From Prevotellamassilia timonensis (GTDB lineage Bacteria; Bacteroidota; Bacteroidia; Bacteroidales; Bacteroidaceae): a stretch of DNA of 64,000 nucleotides. The translations under genes and the position numbers were made by a program. The notes beneath the pieces are model-generated. The model was given only the letters and a program-made list of their open reading frames with translations, ran no database searches and was not told where the DNA came from. The DNA lies in the NCBI RefSeq assembly GCF_900106785.1, contig NZ_LT629844.1, positions 45,454 through 109,453 of the forward strand, in the 5' to 3' direction. How positions within the stretch are numbered: position 1 is the first letter of the stretch; each line of letters opens with the position of its first letter. Below are positions 24,187 to 33,299 of this stretch, piece after piece.

Positions 24187-25522
24187 CACAACAACTCAGC
24201 AGACCGAAGTGGCCAAGAGCGGTTTGATATACGGACTCAATGACCGTCCGCCCTTGCGCGAGACACTCTTTGCCGCCGCCCAACACCTGTTGGCCATATT
24301 CGTGGCCATTGTCACCCCGCCGCTCATCATAGCCAGCGCGCTCAAACTCGACACCGACACCACCAGTTTCCTTGTGTCCATGTCGCTCATGGTGTCGGGT
24401 GTGGCCACCTTCATCCAGTGCCGCCGCATAGGCCCCGTAGGTTGCGGTCTGCTTTGCATACAAGGCACCAGCTTCTCATTCATCAGTCCCATCATAGCCG
24501 CAGGCTTGGCTGGCGGACTTCCCGCCGTGTTTGGTGCCACAGTGGCCGGTTCGGTGGTCGAGATGTTTGTGAGCCGCATACTCAAGTATGCCCGCCGCGT
24601 CATCACCCCCTTGGTCAGCGGCATAGTGGTCACACTCATAGGCATGTCGCTCATCAAGGTGGGCATCAGCGCCTGTGGCGGTGGCGAGGCTGCCAAGACT
24701 GCCGGTACCTTTGGTTCAGTTGAAAATGTAGGCATTGCAGCCCTTGTGCTTGTGCTCATTGTCTTTTTCAATCGCAGCAGCAATCGCTACTTGCGCATGG
24801 GTTCCATCGTCATCGGTCTCGTTGTGGGTTATGCCGTGTCGTGGAGTCTTGGCATGGTCGACTTTGGTTCGGTGCAGAGCTATGGCGGCTTCAACTACCC
24901 CAACCCCTTCAAGTATGGTTTGAGGTTCGACATCTCGTCCATCATAGGTTTGGGCTTGGTATATCTCATCACCTCCATCGAGGCTTATGGCGACATTACA
25001 GCCAATTCGCTCATATCGGGCGAGCCAGTCGAGGGTGAAACCTTCATGCGTCGTGCCCAAGGCGGCATCTTGGCCGATGGCTTCAACTCTATGTTGGCCG
25101 GCTTGGCCTTCTGCTCATTCCCCAACAGCATCTTTGCCCAGAACAATGGCATGATACAGCTCACGGGTGTGGCCAGTCGTTATGTAGGCTACTTCATAGC
25201 CGGCATGTTGGTGCTGCTGGGTGTGTTCCCCGCAGTGGGCATCGTGTTCTCGCTCATGCCTTCGCCCGTGTTGGGTGGCGCCACCCTGCTTATGTTTGGC
25301 ACAGTGGCTGCGGCCGGCATACGCATCATTGCCTCGCAAACAATCAACCGCAAAGCCACCTTGGTCATGGCCATCAGCTTTTCGCTGGGTTTGAGTGTTG
25401 AGCTTGTACCCGACATTCTCAGCCAGTTGCCCAGCACGGTGCAGAGCATTTTCTCATCGGGCATTACCACGGGCGGTCTGGCGGCTATCATCTCTAATTT
25501 GGTGATACGAATTAAGGAGTGA
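24170..25522 (+). CDS. pbuX: Xanthine/uracil permease family transporter (NCS2)
   Basis: The start is placed at the ATG at 24170, preceded by AAGGA in the end of xpt. An ATG-type start 30 bp earlier is possible. The roughly 450-residue protein has about 12-14 membrane segments and the NCS2 signature regions ([26 protein letters not shown], the [25 protein letters not shown] region and [14 protein letters not shown] with the conserved Glu). Pairing with xpt points to xanthine as substrate. Uracil or other purines cannot be excluded. Confidence 0.92.
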   Translation: MATTDNTTTQQTEVAKSGLIYGLNDRPPLRETLFAAAQHLLAIFVAIVTPPLIIASALKLDTDTTSFLVSMSLMVSGVATFIQCRRIGPVGCGLLCIQGTSFSFISPIIAAGLAGGLPAVFGATVAGSVVEMFVSRILKYARRVITPLVSGIVVTLIGMSLIKVGISACGGGEAAKTAGTFGSVENVGIAALVLVLIVFFNRSSNRYLRMGSIVIGLVVGYAVSWSLGMVDFGSVQSYGGFNYPNPFKYGLRFDISSIIGLGLVYLITSIEAYGDITANSLISGEPVEGETFMRRAQGGILADGFNSMLAGLAFCSFPNSIFAQNNGMIQLTGVASRYVGYFIAGMLVLLGVFPAVGIVFSLMPSPVLGGATLLMFGTVAAAGIRIIASQTINRKATLVMAISFSLGLSVELVPDILSQLPSTVQSIFSSGITTGGLAAIISNLVIRIKE

Positions 25523-26051
25523 CACCGTGCTCGCTGATGTGTAGATGCGTGTATCCATACTGCCTAAAAGTATTAATTTGAAAACTGTCTGCACACTGCA
25601 CTAATTGGCTCTAAGTCACTTGTAATCATACACTTGCGGTGTGTAGGTACATCTGCAATTTGCCTGCACTGCAAGTCATGTGCAGGCACGGCTCGCAACA
25701 AGTGCACGTGATTGTGCCGTTTGCGTGCAAGTATGGCAGAATTGCTGTAACGGGAGGTAGAAAAATACGTCGTTCCGACTGTTTTTTCGTCCTCCCGTTG
25801 CTGTTTTCCCGCCCTCCCGTTGCCGCCGTAAACGCACCGCTGTTCACTTTAGTGTAGATGGTGGTGTATATAAAACGGAGGTTGTCTGCACGCTTTGCTA
25901 TGCTGATTATCAATGCGCTACGCGCAATGGTGCAGAGCGCAGACAAATAGCACAATAATAAATTGTAGTGGCCATTCATGCAGTGTAGTACGTGTTGTGC
26001 ACACGCGTGTTGCCGTTCAAGTTCCATACGTACATATTTATAATTAAAGCC
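25523..26051. other. Gene-free stretch with one hairpin
   Basis: No convincing ORF in either strand. A hairpin with arms AACGGGAGG (25749-25757) and CCTCCCGTT (25791-25799) lies near the middle, and a third CCTCCCGTT follows at about 25815. No clear TAnnTTTG promoter for the downstream lipoprotein gene was found. Confidence 0.5.
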
Positions 26052-26594
26052 ATGCGTAAAATATTGATGTCCCTTCTGTCGGTGCTGCTTGTTTGCACGT
26101 CGTGCAGCAACGAGGCCGACGATGCTTATGCCCATGAGCGCGCCTTCTTAAAGTTTCCGTATGCCAACGACGTGGCGCCCCTGTTCACTGCGTTGAACAA
26201 CAGTGGCCAATGGTGTTGCATAGAGTTGGGCACGAGTGGTTTCATTTTCAAAACATTCACGCAGTCGGGTTCATATCCTTACACGTCTGAAATCAAGAAC
26301 TATGGTCAGCCACAGTGCGTGGCGGGTTTTGTGGTGGGCAAGTCGTCGCTGCCCGACATGAACATGCAGTACCCCGTAATAGCCTACGACCTGGCTTGTC
26401 CCGTGTGTTACAGTCAGCACCTTATCACGCGCAAACTCACCTTGAGTGCGCCCGAACAGCTCACCTGTACAAAGTGCAAGCACACCTTCGACCTCTCTAA
26501 CAGCGGTTTGAGCAGCGATGGCAACCGTTTGCTGCGCTACCGCACGGCGCTTTACAGTTCGCAGGGTAGCGGCATGCTGGTGGTGATGAATTAG
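26052..26594 (+). CDS. Putative lipoprotein with paired CxxC motifs
   Basis: The start is taken at 26052, where a lipoprotein signal begins (MRKILMSLLSVLLVCTSCSNE, lipid-modified Cys about 18). The 180-residue product carries CPVC and CTKC motifs about 27 residues apart followed by FDLSNSG, a spacing reminiscent of Rieske-like or zinc-ribbon folds, but the Rieske His residues are not seen. It would be anchored in the periplasm or outer membrane. It stands alone between gene-free stretches. Function unknown. Confidence 0.75.
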   Translation: MRKILMSLLSVLLVCTSCSNEADDAYAHERAFLKFPYANDVAPLFTALNNSGQWCCIELGTSGFIFKTFTQSGSYPYTSEIKNYGQPQCVAGFVVGKSSLPDMNMQYPVIAYDLACPVCYSQHLITRKLTLSAPEQLTCTKCKHTFDLSNSGLSSDGNRLLRYRTALYSSQGSGMLVVMN

Positions 26595-26663
26595 TTTGCT
26601 CGTTGCGGCCGCGAATGTGCTGAAATGCACAAAAAATAGGCTTATCACAAGCATACCTCCAAA

Positions 26664-26738
26664 CTATGCACAAGAAATCGTGTTTTCTTGTGCATAGTTG
26701 TTTTTATATGCACAAAAAAGTGGCTTTTCTTGTGCATA
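26664..26738. repeat. Two related hairpins with TGCACAA/TTGTGCA arms
   Basis: Hairpin 1 (26664-26696) pairs CTATGCACAAGAAA with TTTCTTGTGCATAG. Hairpin 2 (26707-26738) pairs TATGCACAA with TTGTGCATA. They share the core TTTTCTTGTGCATAG. They lie 70 bp after the lipoprotein gene and upstream of the pilus operon. They could be terminators or binding sites. Compare the TGCAC sites at 45616-45750. Confidence 0.65.
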
Positions 26739-26920
26739 GACCATTTTACAAGCAAGCTTAGTATTCTTCCTGTGCGGCACCAAGGCTTGCTTTTGCTGAT
26801 TGATGGGCTGATGCACTTTTAGTGTAAAATAATATTGAACACCTACGAAACCCTTGTTTGTGCAGTACAAAAGACGAAATTCATAGCATTTCAGTGTATT
26901 TTAGCAAAAATTAAGTTGGC

Positions 26921-26955
26921 GGGGGGGGTGTTTTTCGTTTATTATTGTACCTTTG
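26921..26955 (+). promoter_or_regulatory. Possible promoter of the pilus operon, with an eight-G tract
   Basis: TACCTTTG at 26948-26955 fits the -7 box. Upstream is TTG (26916-26918), and eight consecutive G (26921-26928) lie between the two. The spacer is 29 bp, 8-10 too long, and the G-run is the reason. Slippage in the tract would change spacing. This is the only promoter-like site in 26595-27165. Confidence 0.4.
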
Positions 26956-27165
26956 CGGCGTATTGATTTAAGGCACAACTTATTGGTTTGTTAAGCGGAC
27001 GAATTTTTAGGTTCAGTTTTTTTTCTTTATAGCGGCAGCGAAAGCATTTCTTACAAAATGGTCAACGTGTTTTGACCGCCATTGCATTTGCTTGCATTGT
27101 CGTTCGCTACGAAATGATCTTCATTGATGACAAATGAAACAGCATATTCCTTGAAGGGATTGTTC

Positions 27166-27717
27166 ATGCTCATTATTGCCAATAAGCGCTTGTTAGCTCT
27201 ATTAAGCCTGTTCATTTTACTTCAAATCCTGCCATGCCGAGCGCAGAGGGCAGGACTCAAGACAAACGCACTCTGTTGGGGCGCAACCACTCCCAATGTC
27301 GGTGTAGAGTTAGGGCTTTCGCCACGAACCACGTTAAACGTTGCGGCAGCCTACAATCCGTGGAACTTCAGCCGTGGGCGCAAAATGCACCTATGGGCTG
27401 TGCAGCCCGCCTTGCGCTACTGGTTCTGCCAGCGTTTCGAGGGCCATTTTGTGGGTGTGCACGCCCACGCAGCTCAGTATTACGGCGGTTTCAAACAAAA
27501 ACTCTACGACGGCTACTTGGCCGGAGGTGGCATCAGTTATGGCTATGCTTGGCTACTTTCTCCACACTGGAATGTTGAGGCCGAGATAGGCATAGGCTAT
27601 GCCCGTCTGTGGTACAAGGAGGGTGAACGCATCTACTGCGAAAAGTGCAGTATATCGCGTCGCCACAACTATTGGGGGCCAACCGTGGCCAACTTGAGTG
27701 TGGCTTACGTGTTTTAA
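27166..27717 (+). CDS. DUF3575 outer-membrane-type protein of the pilus locus
   Basis: I choose the ATG at 27166, 14 codons into the longest frame, because the signal peptide starts there (MLIIANKRLLALLSLFILLQILPCRAQ). The mature protein (about 157 residues) starts RAGLKTNALCWGATTPNVGVELGLSPRTTLNVAAAYNPWNF, a clear DUF3575 opening, and continues as strands of a small beta-barrel ending AYVF. DUF3575 proteins are commonly encoded just before FimA/Mfa1-type pilus genes in Bacteroidales. They probably sit in the outer membrane and help pilus assembly. Confidence 0.85.
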   Translation: MLIIANKRLLALLSLFILLQILPCRAQRAGLKTNALCWGATTPNVGVELGLSPRTTLNVAAAYNPWNFSRGRKMHLWAVQPALRYWFCQRFEGHFVGVHAHAAQYYGGFKQKLYDGYLAGGGISYGYAWLLSPHWNVEAEIGIGYARLWYKEGERIYCEKCSISRRHNYWGPTVANLSVAYVF

Positions 27718-27823
27718 GCACAGAAGGCTCTTGTCAGCCTCGTGCAAGTAGTTCAACACATGGGTGTTACCTGTCCATTCGTACGCTGTGGCAGGCAGCA
27801 GCAAAATATCGTTTTTTTTAATC

Positions 27824-29284
27824 ATGCGTATTTTACATACATTGTCGTTACTGTTGGCTTTATCGCTGACGGCAGGGTGCGCACACCATAATTTCGAGCA
27901 AAATCGTGTGCATCTTGAAGCAGACATGTTGCCGCTGTGGCACACCAATGCAGCCGGTCGCGCCGTGGTGCACACCACCTTTGTTGTGCCGCGTAAGGCA
28001 CTGACGCGCCGCCAGCGTTTGATAGTCGTGCCGCAGATGGTGATTGGTGCCGACAGTGTGGTGGCCGAACTCACCCCCTTGGTAGCCGACCGCTGCCAGT
28101 TCAGTCGCAAGTTGCATCGCCGGCAGGTGCTCGAGGGTTACGCTGACCCTTACAGCCCCATGGCCTTGCATTATGACAAGCAGCATGTGGCCCTTCTGCC
28201 CTATGCCGACACATTGCACATGCCCCTTCCCCTGCGTCAGGTCCGCTTGCGTGCAATGCTCACCACCGATGGTTGTGGCCGTTGCACAGCCATCGACACA
28301 TTGGTTATGGGGCGTGCAGTCAATGCAGTGGCCGACTTGCCGCAGCAACTGGCACAGTTTGCACCACACACCTTTGTGGTACGTCCCAAGGTGGTGACGG
28401 GCCAGGGCGAGGCGCGCTTGCTCTTTGTAGTAGACAAGTGGGACATACGTGCCGACATGGGGCGCAACCGCGTCGAACTCGATTCCATGACAAAGCGTCT
28501 GCGCCCGGTGCTCACCGACTCACTTGCCACACTCACCAGCCTGACCATAAGCGGTGCGGCTTCGGCCGAGGGCAGCTACCGTCACAATTTGATGTTAGCC
28601 ACCAATCGTGCCGCCTCGGCCCGCCGTTGGTTGCTTGAGCAGTTGCATTTGCCGCCGCGTTATGCCGCGCAAATTAAGGTGAGTGCCCGCCCCGAAGGCT
28701 GGCAACCCGTGTTGGCAGCCATGACCGCTGCAGGTTGTAAGGACTCAGTGCTCGTCAGCAACATATTAAAGCAACATCCGGGTGGCAATGACGATGTGCA
28801 GGAGCGGTACATACGCCGCTTGGCCTGCTGGCCCGACATACGCGACCACTATTTGGCAAAGGACCGCCGTGTAACCTACACCTATGTTTACACTTTGCGC
28901 AATTTTACGACCGACGCCGAAATGCTACGCCTCTACGCTACGCGTCCCGATGCTTTTAACGAAGACGAGTTGCTGCACGTGGCCGACCTCCAGTCCACCG
29001 ACACGGCGCGCATGGAGGTGTACCGCACAACCTTGCGCCATTACCCCCAGTCGGTAGTGGCTGCCAACAACTTGGCTGTGCTCCTGCTGCGTGCCGGCCA
29101 TGCTGCCGAGGCCGTACAGACAGCCTCGGCCATTGCCCCCGACCGCCGTACCGACACGTTGCGTTGCACCCTGGCCTATGCCATGGCAGCACAAGGCCGT
29201 TATGCCGAAGCCCGTCAGGTGCTTGGCACTGGTGAAGACTCATGCCTGAGACAAGCCCGCCAGGCTATCGACAGCATGGAATAA
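27824..29284 (+). CDS. DUF3868/OmpA-like lipoprotein of the pilus locus
   Basis: The start at 27824 gives a lipoprotein signal (MRILHTLSLLLALSLTAGCAHH, Cys 19). The first 180 residues are a strand-rich domain of DUF3868 type. At about 215-320 an OmpA-like segment is visible (LTSLTISGAASAEGSYRHNLMLATNRAASARRWLL). A C-terminal region of helical TPR-like repeats follows (NNLAVLLLRAGHAAEAVQTASAIAPD). This gene class follows DUF3575 in many Bacteroidales fimbrial loci. A role in anchoring or assembling the pilus at the outer membrane is inferred. Confidence 0.8.
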   Translation: MRILHTLSLLLALSLTAGCAHHNFEQNRVHLEADMLPLWHTNAAGRAVVHTTFVVPRKALTRRQRLIVVPQMVIGADSVVAELTPLVADRCQFSRKLHRRQVLEGYADPYSPMALHYDKQHVALLPYADTLHMPLPLRQVRLRAMLTTDGCGRCTAIDTLVMGRAVNAVADLPQQLAQFAPHTFVVRPKVVTGQGEARLLFVVDKWDIRADMGRNRVELDSMTKRLRPVLTDSLATLTSLTISGAASAEGSYRHNLMLATNRAASARRWLLEQLHLPPRYAAQIKVSARPEGWQPVLAAMTAAGCKDSVLVSNILKQHPGGNDDVQERYIRRLACWPDIRDHYLAKDRRVTYTYVYTLRNFTTDAEMLRLYATRPDAFNEDELLHVADLQSTDTARMEVYRTTLRHYPQSVVAANNLAVLLLRAGHAAEAVQTASAIAPDRRTDTLRCTLAYAMAAQGRYAEARQVLGTGEDSCLRQARQAIDSME

Positions 29285-29388
29285 GTAGTTGTGCCTAAAA
29301 AACGGTGTGTAGACCGAATTAGTTAAAAAACAGACAAGCTAAACGGGACAAGCAAGACTCCCGACAACGGGTAAATACAGTCTATACA

Positions 29389-30264
29389 ATGACAAAAGTA
29401 ATCAAACAAATGTTCGTACTCATGTGGCTGCCGGTGCTGTTGGTTAGCTGCATTCGTGACGAATTGCCACCTTGTCCGCCCTTGTCCTTGCATGTGGGTG
29501 TGGCCGACTACAATTACAGCAATGCGGGCAGCTTTGCCGACGAACCGATAAAGCCCGAACAAGCCCCCTTGTCCACCTATGTCAAATCGGTGGCATGGCA
29601 CATAGTTGATGTGCAAACGGGGCGTGTGGTGGCCGAGCAGCACGTTTTGCCAGCTTCAGACACCGCATGCCAAGCCACTATCAACCTGCCGGCCGACTTG
29701 CCTTTTGGCAAATATGCCGTGACTGTGTGGGGCGGACTTGAAAATGAGACTGAATTGCCCGCGATTTTGCCGCTCGATGAGGCTGGCGACCCCTACCTCG
29801 TGTGCGACACCGTGCAGTACGATGCTTGGCATTATGACCACACCTTGCTGCTGAAACGCGTCAAGAGCAAACTTCACATTGAGGTAGAGAACCTGCCGCC
29901 GCAGTATCATGCTGCTGCCTTGTCAATAACAGTAACGGGGCTGTTTGCCGGGGTGGACGACAAGTTTGGCTACAACGGAGAGTGTGTGATGCGCAACAGT
30001 TTGCGGTTTGCCGGCACTGAGGTTGACACACACACCATTTTGCCTCCTTCGGTGGCACGCAATGCCACCCGTGTGGGCATTGGCATATACGACGAGAATG
30101 GCCGCCTCGTGCCGCAACTCGCCCCCACTGATGTGGTGACCACCCTTTACCGCAACACCATAACAGGTCTGCGCTATGTGTATGACACCGAAAAGAAAGG
30201 GTACGACATATATGTGCGCATCAACGACGAATGGGAGGCAGCACACACTTTGGACATAGAATAA
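29389..30264 (+). CDS. FimB/Mfa2-family pilus anchor lipoprotein
   Basis: A 291-residue lipoprotein with signal MTKVIKQMFVLMWLPVLLVSCIRDEL (Cys 21) and the start CIRDELPPCPPLSLHVGV typical of the FimB/Mfa2 family. It has two Ig-like beta domains and ends YDIYVRINDEWEAAHTLDIE. The same C-terminal pattern (VRVNDNWEALHHMSIDE) recurs in the fimbrillin gene downstream, suggesting shared donor-strand ends. Mfa2-like proteins anchor the pilus and limit its length. Confidence 0.88.
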   Translation: MTKVIKQMFVLMWLPVLLVSCIRDELPPCPPLSLHVGVADYNYSNAGSFADEPIKPEQAPLSTYVKSVAWHIVDVQTGRVVAEQHVLPASDTACQATINLPADLPFGKYAVTVWGGLENETELPAILPLDEAGDPYLVCDTVQYDAWHYDHTLLLKRVKSKLHIEVENLPPQYHAAALSITVTGLFAGVDDKFGYNGECVMRNSLRFAGTEVDTHTILPPSVARNATRVGIGIYDENGRLVPQLAPTDVVTTLYRNTITGLRYVYDTEKKGYDIYVRINDEWEAAHTLDIE

Positions 30265-30347
30265 CTCGATAGAATAACACGCAGGCGGAAATGCCGGGCC
30301 GACAAGTTGGCAAGCAAGCATGGCATGCCACATACACTTTAATTACG

Positions 30348-30534
30348 TTAAGTAGGTATTCAAAATTAGTTTATATAATCATGTTCAGAATTAGTCGATA
30401 TGCCTTGGCGCATTCTTTCGTCCATAAACATAGGTTTCATCGGTCACGTAGCCCGCTACGCTCCCTCTTCAACCTATGTTTCTGAACGAAATACTGCACC
30501 AATTCATATCAACTAATTTTGAACACCTACTTAA
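30348..30534. repeat. 187-bp near-palindromic element between pilus genes
   Basis: Ends are TTAAGTAGGT and ACCTACTTAA, and the inverted match continues inward through TTCAAAATTAGTT, GATATG, CGAAAGAATG-like and AAACATAGGTT, down to a centre near GTAGCCCGCTAC. The left arm has an extra roughly 25 bp. It lies in the 417-bp gap between the anchor and fimbrillin genes. The layout resembles a MITE (terminal inverted repeats, no ORF). The rest of the gap holds a CTGGTG/CACCAG hairpin at about 30640-30660, just before the fimbrillin gene. Confidence 0.75.
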
Positions 30535-30681
30535 GCGTAGAATGACCAGAAGCTTATAAAGCTCGGCAAACGATCCTGTCACCACGTAAACTTGTCAGAT
30601 TGTTTGCTAATTCCGCCAAAGCATAAGGATAACACATAAACTGGTGCTCAAAAACACCAGCTTAACTAAAACATTAAAACA

Positions 30682-32007
30682 ATGAAGAAGTATTTCATTT
30701 CAGGTGCAATGCTTGCAGGCCTCATGTCGCTTGCAGCTTGCAGCAACGACGAAGGCGTCGTGGCAGACAACAATGGAGCTGAACAGCAATTTACCATTAC
30801 ATTGGCAAGCAGTGGCGACCGTGCCACACGTGCCGCAGCCGACCGCACGCTCGAGAGCGAAGCTGCTGGCCAAAGCATTGAGAAGGTAACACTCGTAGTA
30901 CGTTCGCAGGACGATAACAAGGTGGTATACACCTACACACTCGACAACTGGAACGGCACAGCAGCCACTGACTATGATACCAATGGCCATGGCAAGAAAC
31001 TCACCTTTACCATACCCAAGGCCGACAAGTTGGGCGAAGGCAAATATGTTGTGACGGCAGTAGGCTACAATGAAGGCAACTACAATTTGTCTTTGCCAGC
31101 CAAGGGCGATGTTTTAGACAAGAATATAACTGCCACCACACCGACAGGTGCCGAAGCCAAGGAGGTGTTTGCCGGCGAGAAAAAGTTTAACGTGACAGCC
31201 GATAAGAAGATTGAGGGAACTGATGCCAGCAAGCCAATACAGAGCGTAGATGTGACCCTGCACCGCCAGGTGGCCGGTGCTTATGGCTACTTTACTTCAA
31301 TTCCTGCCAAGATAGGTGATACCGATGTGGCCAGCATACGCATGGTATCGCGCAGCAAGAACACGGTGCTCACATTCGGCTCATTCAACAGCTCATTTAC
31401 GACAACTGATGCCAAGGTGATGTATATGGTTAATGGTTCGGTGCCTGCCGGCAAAACAGCCAAATTCCTTAATGGCGATGAAGCAAATGTATTGTTCAGT
31501 GCCAAAATAACCGACTGGTTCCCCGGTGGCGACGAGAACAATGATGGTGTGTACGACAAGAAAGACACCAACTGGACAAAGCACTACAGCGGTAGCTACT
31601 TGAAAGGCTCAGTGTTTGCCAGTAATTTTATCGTACCATTCAGTGCAACGGAGGGCAAGTCAACCCTTGAACTGCAATTGCTTGATGCAACAGGCAATGT
31701 GCTCTATGCTTGGCCAGTGAAGTTGGACGCATCGAATGATCAGATAGGTAAGACGGGCGAGACGGCATCAGCCAATTTGTCGGACCCAAGCACAACCATG
31801 GGCTTTGCCGAGACTGCCGATGTGTTCAGCTTGTTCCGCAACCACATCTACTCAATAGGTATTCACAAGCAGAGTACCAGCACCACCGATCCCGAAACTC
31901 CCGTTCCTGGTACCGATCAACCCACAGACTTGAGCAAGATACAGAACGTTGTAATCCGCGTGAACGACAACTGGGAAGCTCTGCATCACATGAGCATTGA
32001 CGAATAG
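30682..32007 (+). CDS. Mfa1/FimA-like major fimbrillin
   Basis: A 441-residue lipoprotein precursor with signal MKKYFISGAMLAGLMSLAACSND (Cys 20), a short linker and two beta-rich domains. It ends VIRVNDNWEALHHMSIDE, the C-terminal strand expected to serve in donor-strand exchange. The TRAAADRT region near residue 50 is a plausible protease processing site. It is followed by a strong hairpin terminator, which fits a highly expressed major subunit with less read-through to the minor subunits. The choice of major subunit is inferred from position and size. Confidence 0.85.
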   Translation: MKKYFISGAMLAGLMSLAACSNDEGVVADNNGAEQQFTITLASSGDRATRAAADRTLESEAAGQSIEKVTLVVRSQDDNKVVYTYTLDNWNGTAATDYDTNGHGKKLTFTIPKADKLGEGKYVVTAVGYNEGNYNLSLPAKGDVLDKNITATTPTGAEAKEVFAGEKKFNVTADKKIEGTDASKPIQSVDVTLHRQVAGAYGYFTSIPAKIGDTDVASIRMVSRSKNTVLTFGSFNSSFTTTDAKVMYMVNGSVPAGKTAKFLNGDEANVLFSAKITDWFPGGDENNDGVYDKKDTNWTKHYSGSYLKGSVFASNFIVPFSATEGKSTLELQLLDATGNVLYAWPVKLDASNDQIGKTGETASANLSDPSTTMGFAETADVFSLFRNHIYSIGIHKQSTSTTDPETPVPGTDQPTDLSKIQNVVIRVNDNWEALHHMSIDE

Positions 32008-32038
32008 TCTTATTGGCTTAAACCCTAAAATTACATAC

Positions 32039-32090
32039 AAAAGGTTCAAGGGCGTTGTGCTGTGTGTGCAGGTTCTTGAACCTTTTTGCT
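32039..32090 (+). terminator. Hairpin terminator after the fimbrillin gene
   Basis: AAAAGGTTCAAG at 32039-32050 pairs with CTTGAACCTTTT ending near 32086, and Ts follow. It lies 32 bp after the stop and 90 bp before the next gene, so it probably reduces expression of the minor subunits. Confidence 0.75.
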
Positions 32091-32180
32091 TTAGAATAAT
32101 TTTTGTATGGTAAAAGCATTGTCGTAGATGCCATAAATATGCGCTTGGGCGTTTTACCATACATCAATGTATTATGCGCA

Positions 32181-33299
32181 ATGAATTATTCTATCAAAAT
32201 ATGTGCCTCAATCGTGGTGGCATTATTGTGTGGGTTACTGCCTTCGTGCACAGCCGACACCGTGTTGGCAGATGAGGGTGCCACGCAAGACCATGTGAGC
32301 GTATGTTTGCAAACATCGGCTCGTGTGCAACGCACTACGCTGCAAAGCTCAGACAATGTGCAGCATGTGGAGTATGTGCAACTGTACATATTCAAAGGCA
32401 CAGGCAGCGATGCCGAGTGCATTAAAAGCCTCGATGTAGACTGGCAACAATCAACTGGCCAGACGGCGTCGCAATTTTACAAAATAGACCCTAACATTTT
32501 CGTTTACGACGGAAGTACTACATACACCCTGCTGGCTGTTGGCCTTGACAATAAGCCCGGCGCCACCGCTGAGGGTGCAGGCCCTACTTACAATCTGCCA
32601 GCAGCCATAACCAATGGCACCACGCTCGGACAAGCCGTGGCCCGTTTGGCCACTGGCAAGACTGCGCACGATATGAACCATGCTGAACTCTTTGCCGGCA
32701 CGGCTGAATGCGTGCCCCAACGTGGCAACAACTTGGTGACCATTGACCTGTACCGGCGTGTGGCCGGGGTGCAGGCTTATCTTAACGACATACCCGAGGG
32801 GGTGACCGACATCAAGTTGGTGCTGTATAAAGACCAACATAGCGAAGTGCCCCTTGTGGCAAAGCCCGATGCCGCAGATGGTGCCTACATGGACCATGGC
32901 ACAGCCACAGCCGATGGCAGCACCACACTGCTTGACCTGCCGGTGAATGAAGGCACGCTGGCGGGAGTGGCCGTGACGGGCACCACGTTGAAAAAACGTG
33001 TCGGAACAGTGCTTGATGGCGCTTATGTGTTGCCGGTAGAGGCCTCGGCCGACCAAGGTACAGGCACGCTTAATTTGAAACTTTACAAGGGCGGTGTGCT
33101 GTATAAAACCTACCGTGTGGTGGTGGACGATGGCAAGACCCGCAGCTACAACTTTCCGCTCCGGGCAAATTGCTTCTATACCATCGGTACACTCAATTTG
33201 CAACAAAATGAGCCGCTCAGCTTGGGTGAGGCAACCGCTGACATAACCATACAGGTAGAGCCGAATTTTGAGAAAGATCATGACTTTGATATTCAGTAA
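32181..33299 (+). CDS. Minor fimbrial subunit, FimB/Mfa-like lipoprotein
   Basis: The start at 32181 gives a lipoprotein signal (MNYSIKICASIVVALLCGLLPSCTAD, Cys 23). The 372-residue product starts DTVLADEGATQDHVSVCLQTSARV and has two beta-domain stretches ending ADITIQVEPNFEKDHDFDIQ, like the other fimbrial proteins here. It overlaps the next gene by about 20 bp. The role as a minor or tip-proximal pilus subunit is inferred. Confidence 0.8.
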   Translation: MNYSIKICASIVVALLCGLLPSCTADTVLADEGATQDHVSVCLQTSARVQRTTLQSSDNVQHVEYVQLYIFKGTGSDAECIKSLDVDWQQSTGQTASQFYKIDPNIFVYDGSTTYTLLAVGLDNKPGATAEGAGPTYNLPAAITNGTTLGQAVARLATGKTAHDMNHAELFAGTAECVPQRGNNLVTIDLYRRVAGVQAYLNDIPEGVTDIKLVLYKDQHSEVPLVAKPDAADGAYMDHGTATADGSTTLLDLPVNEGTLAGVAVTGTTLKKRVGTVLDGAYVLPVEASADQGTGTLNLKLYKGGVLYKTYRVVVDDGKTRSYNFPLRANCFYTIGTLNLQQNEPLSLGEATADITIQVEPNFEKDHDFDIQ

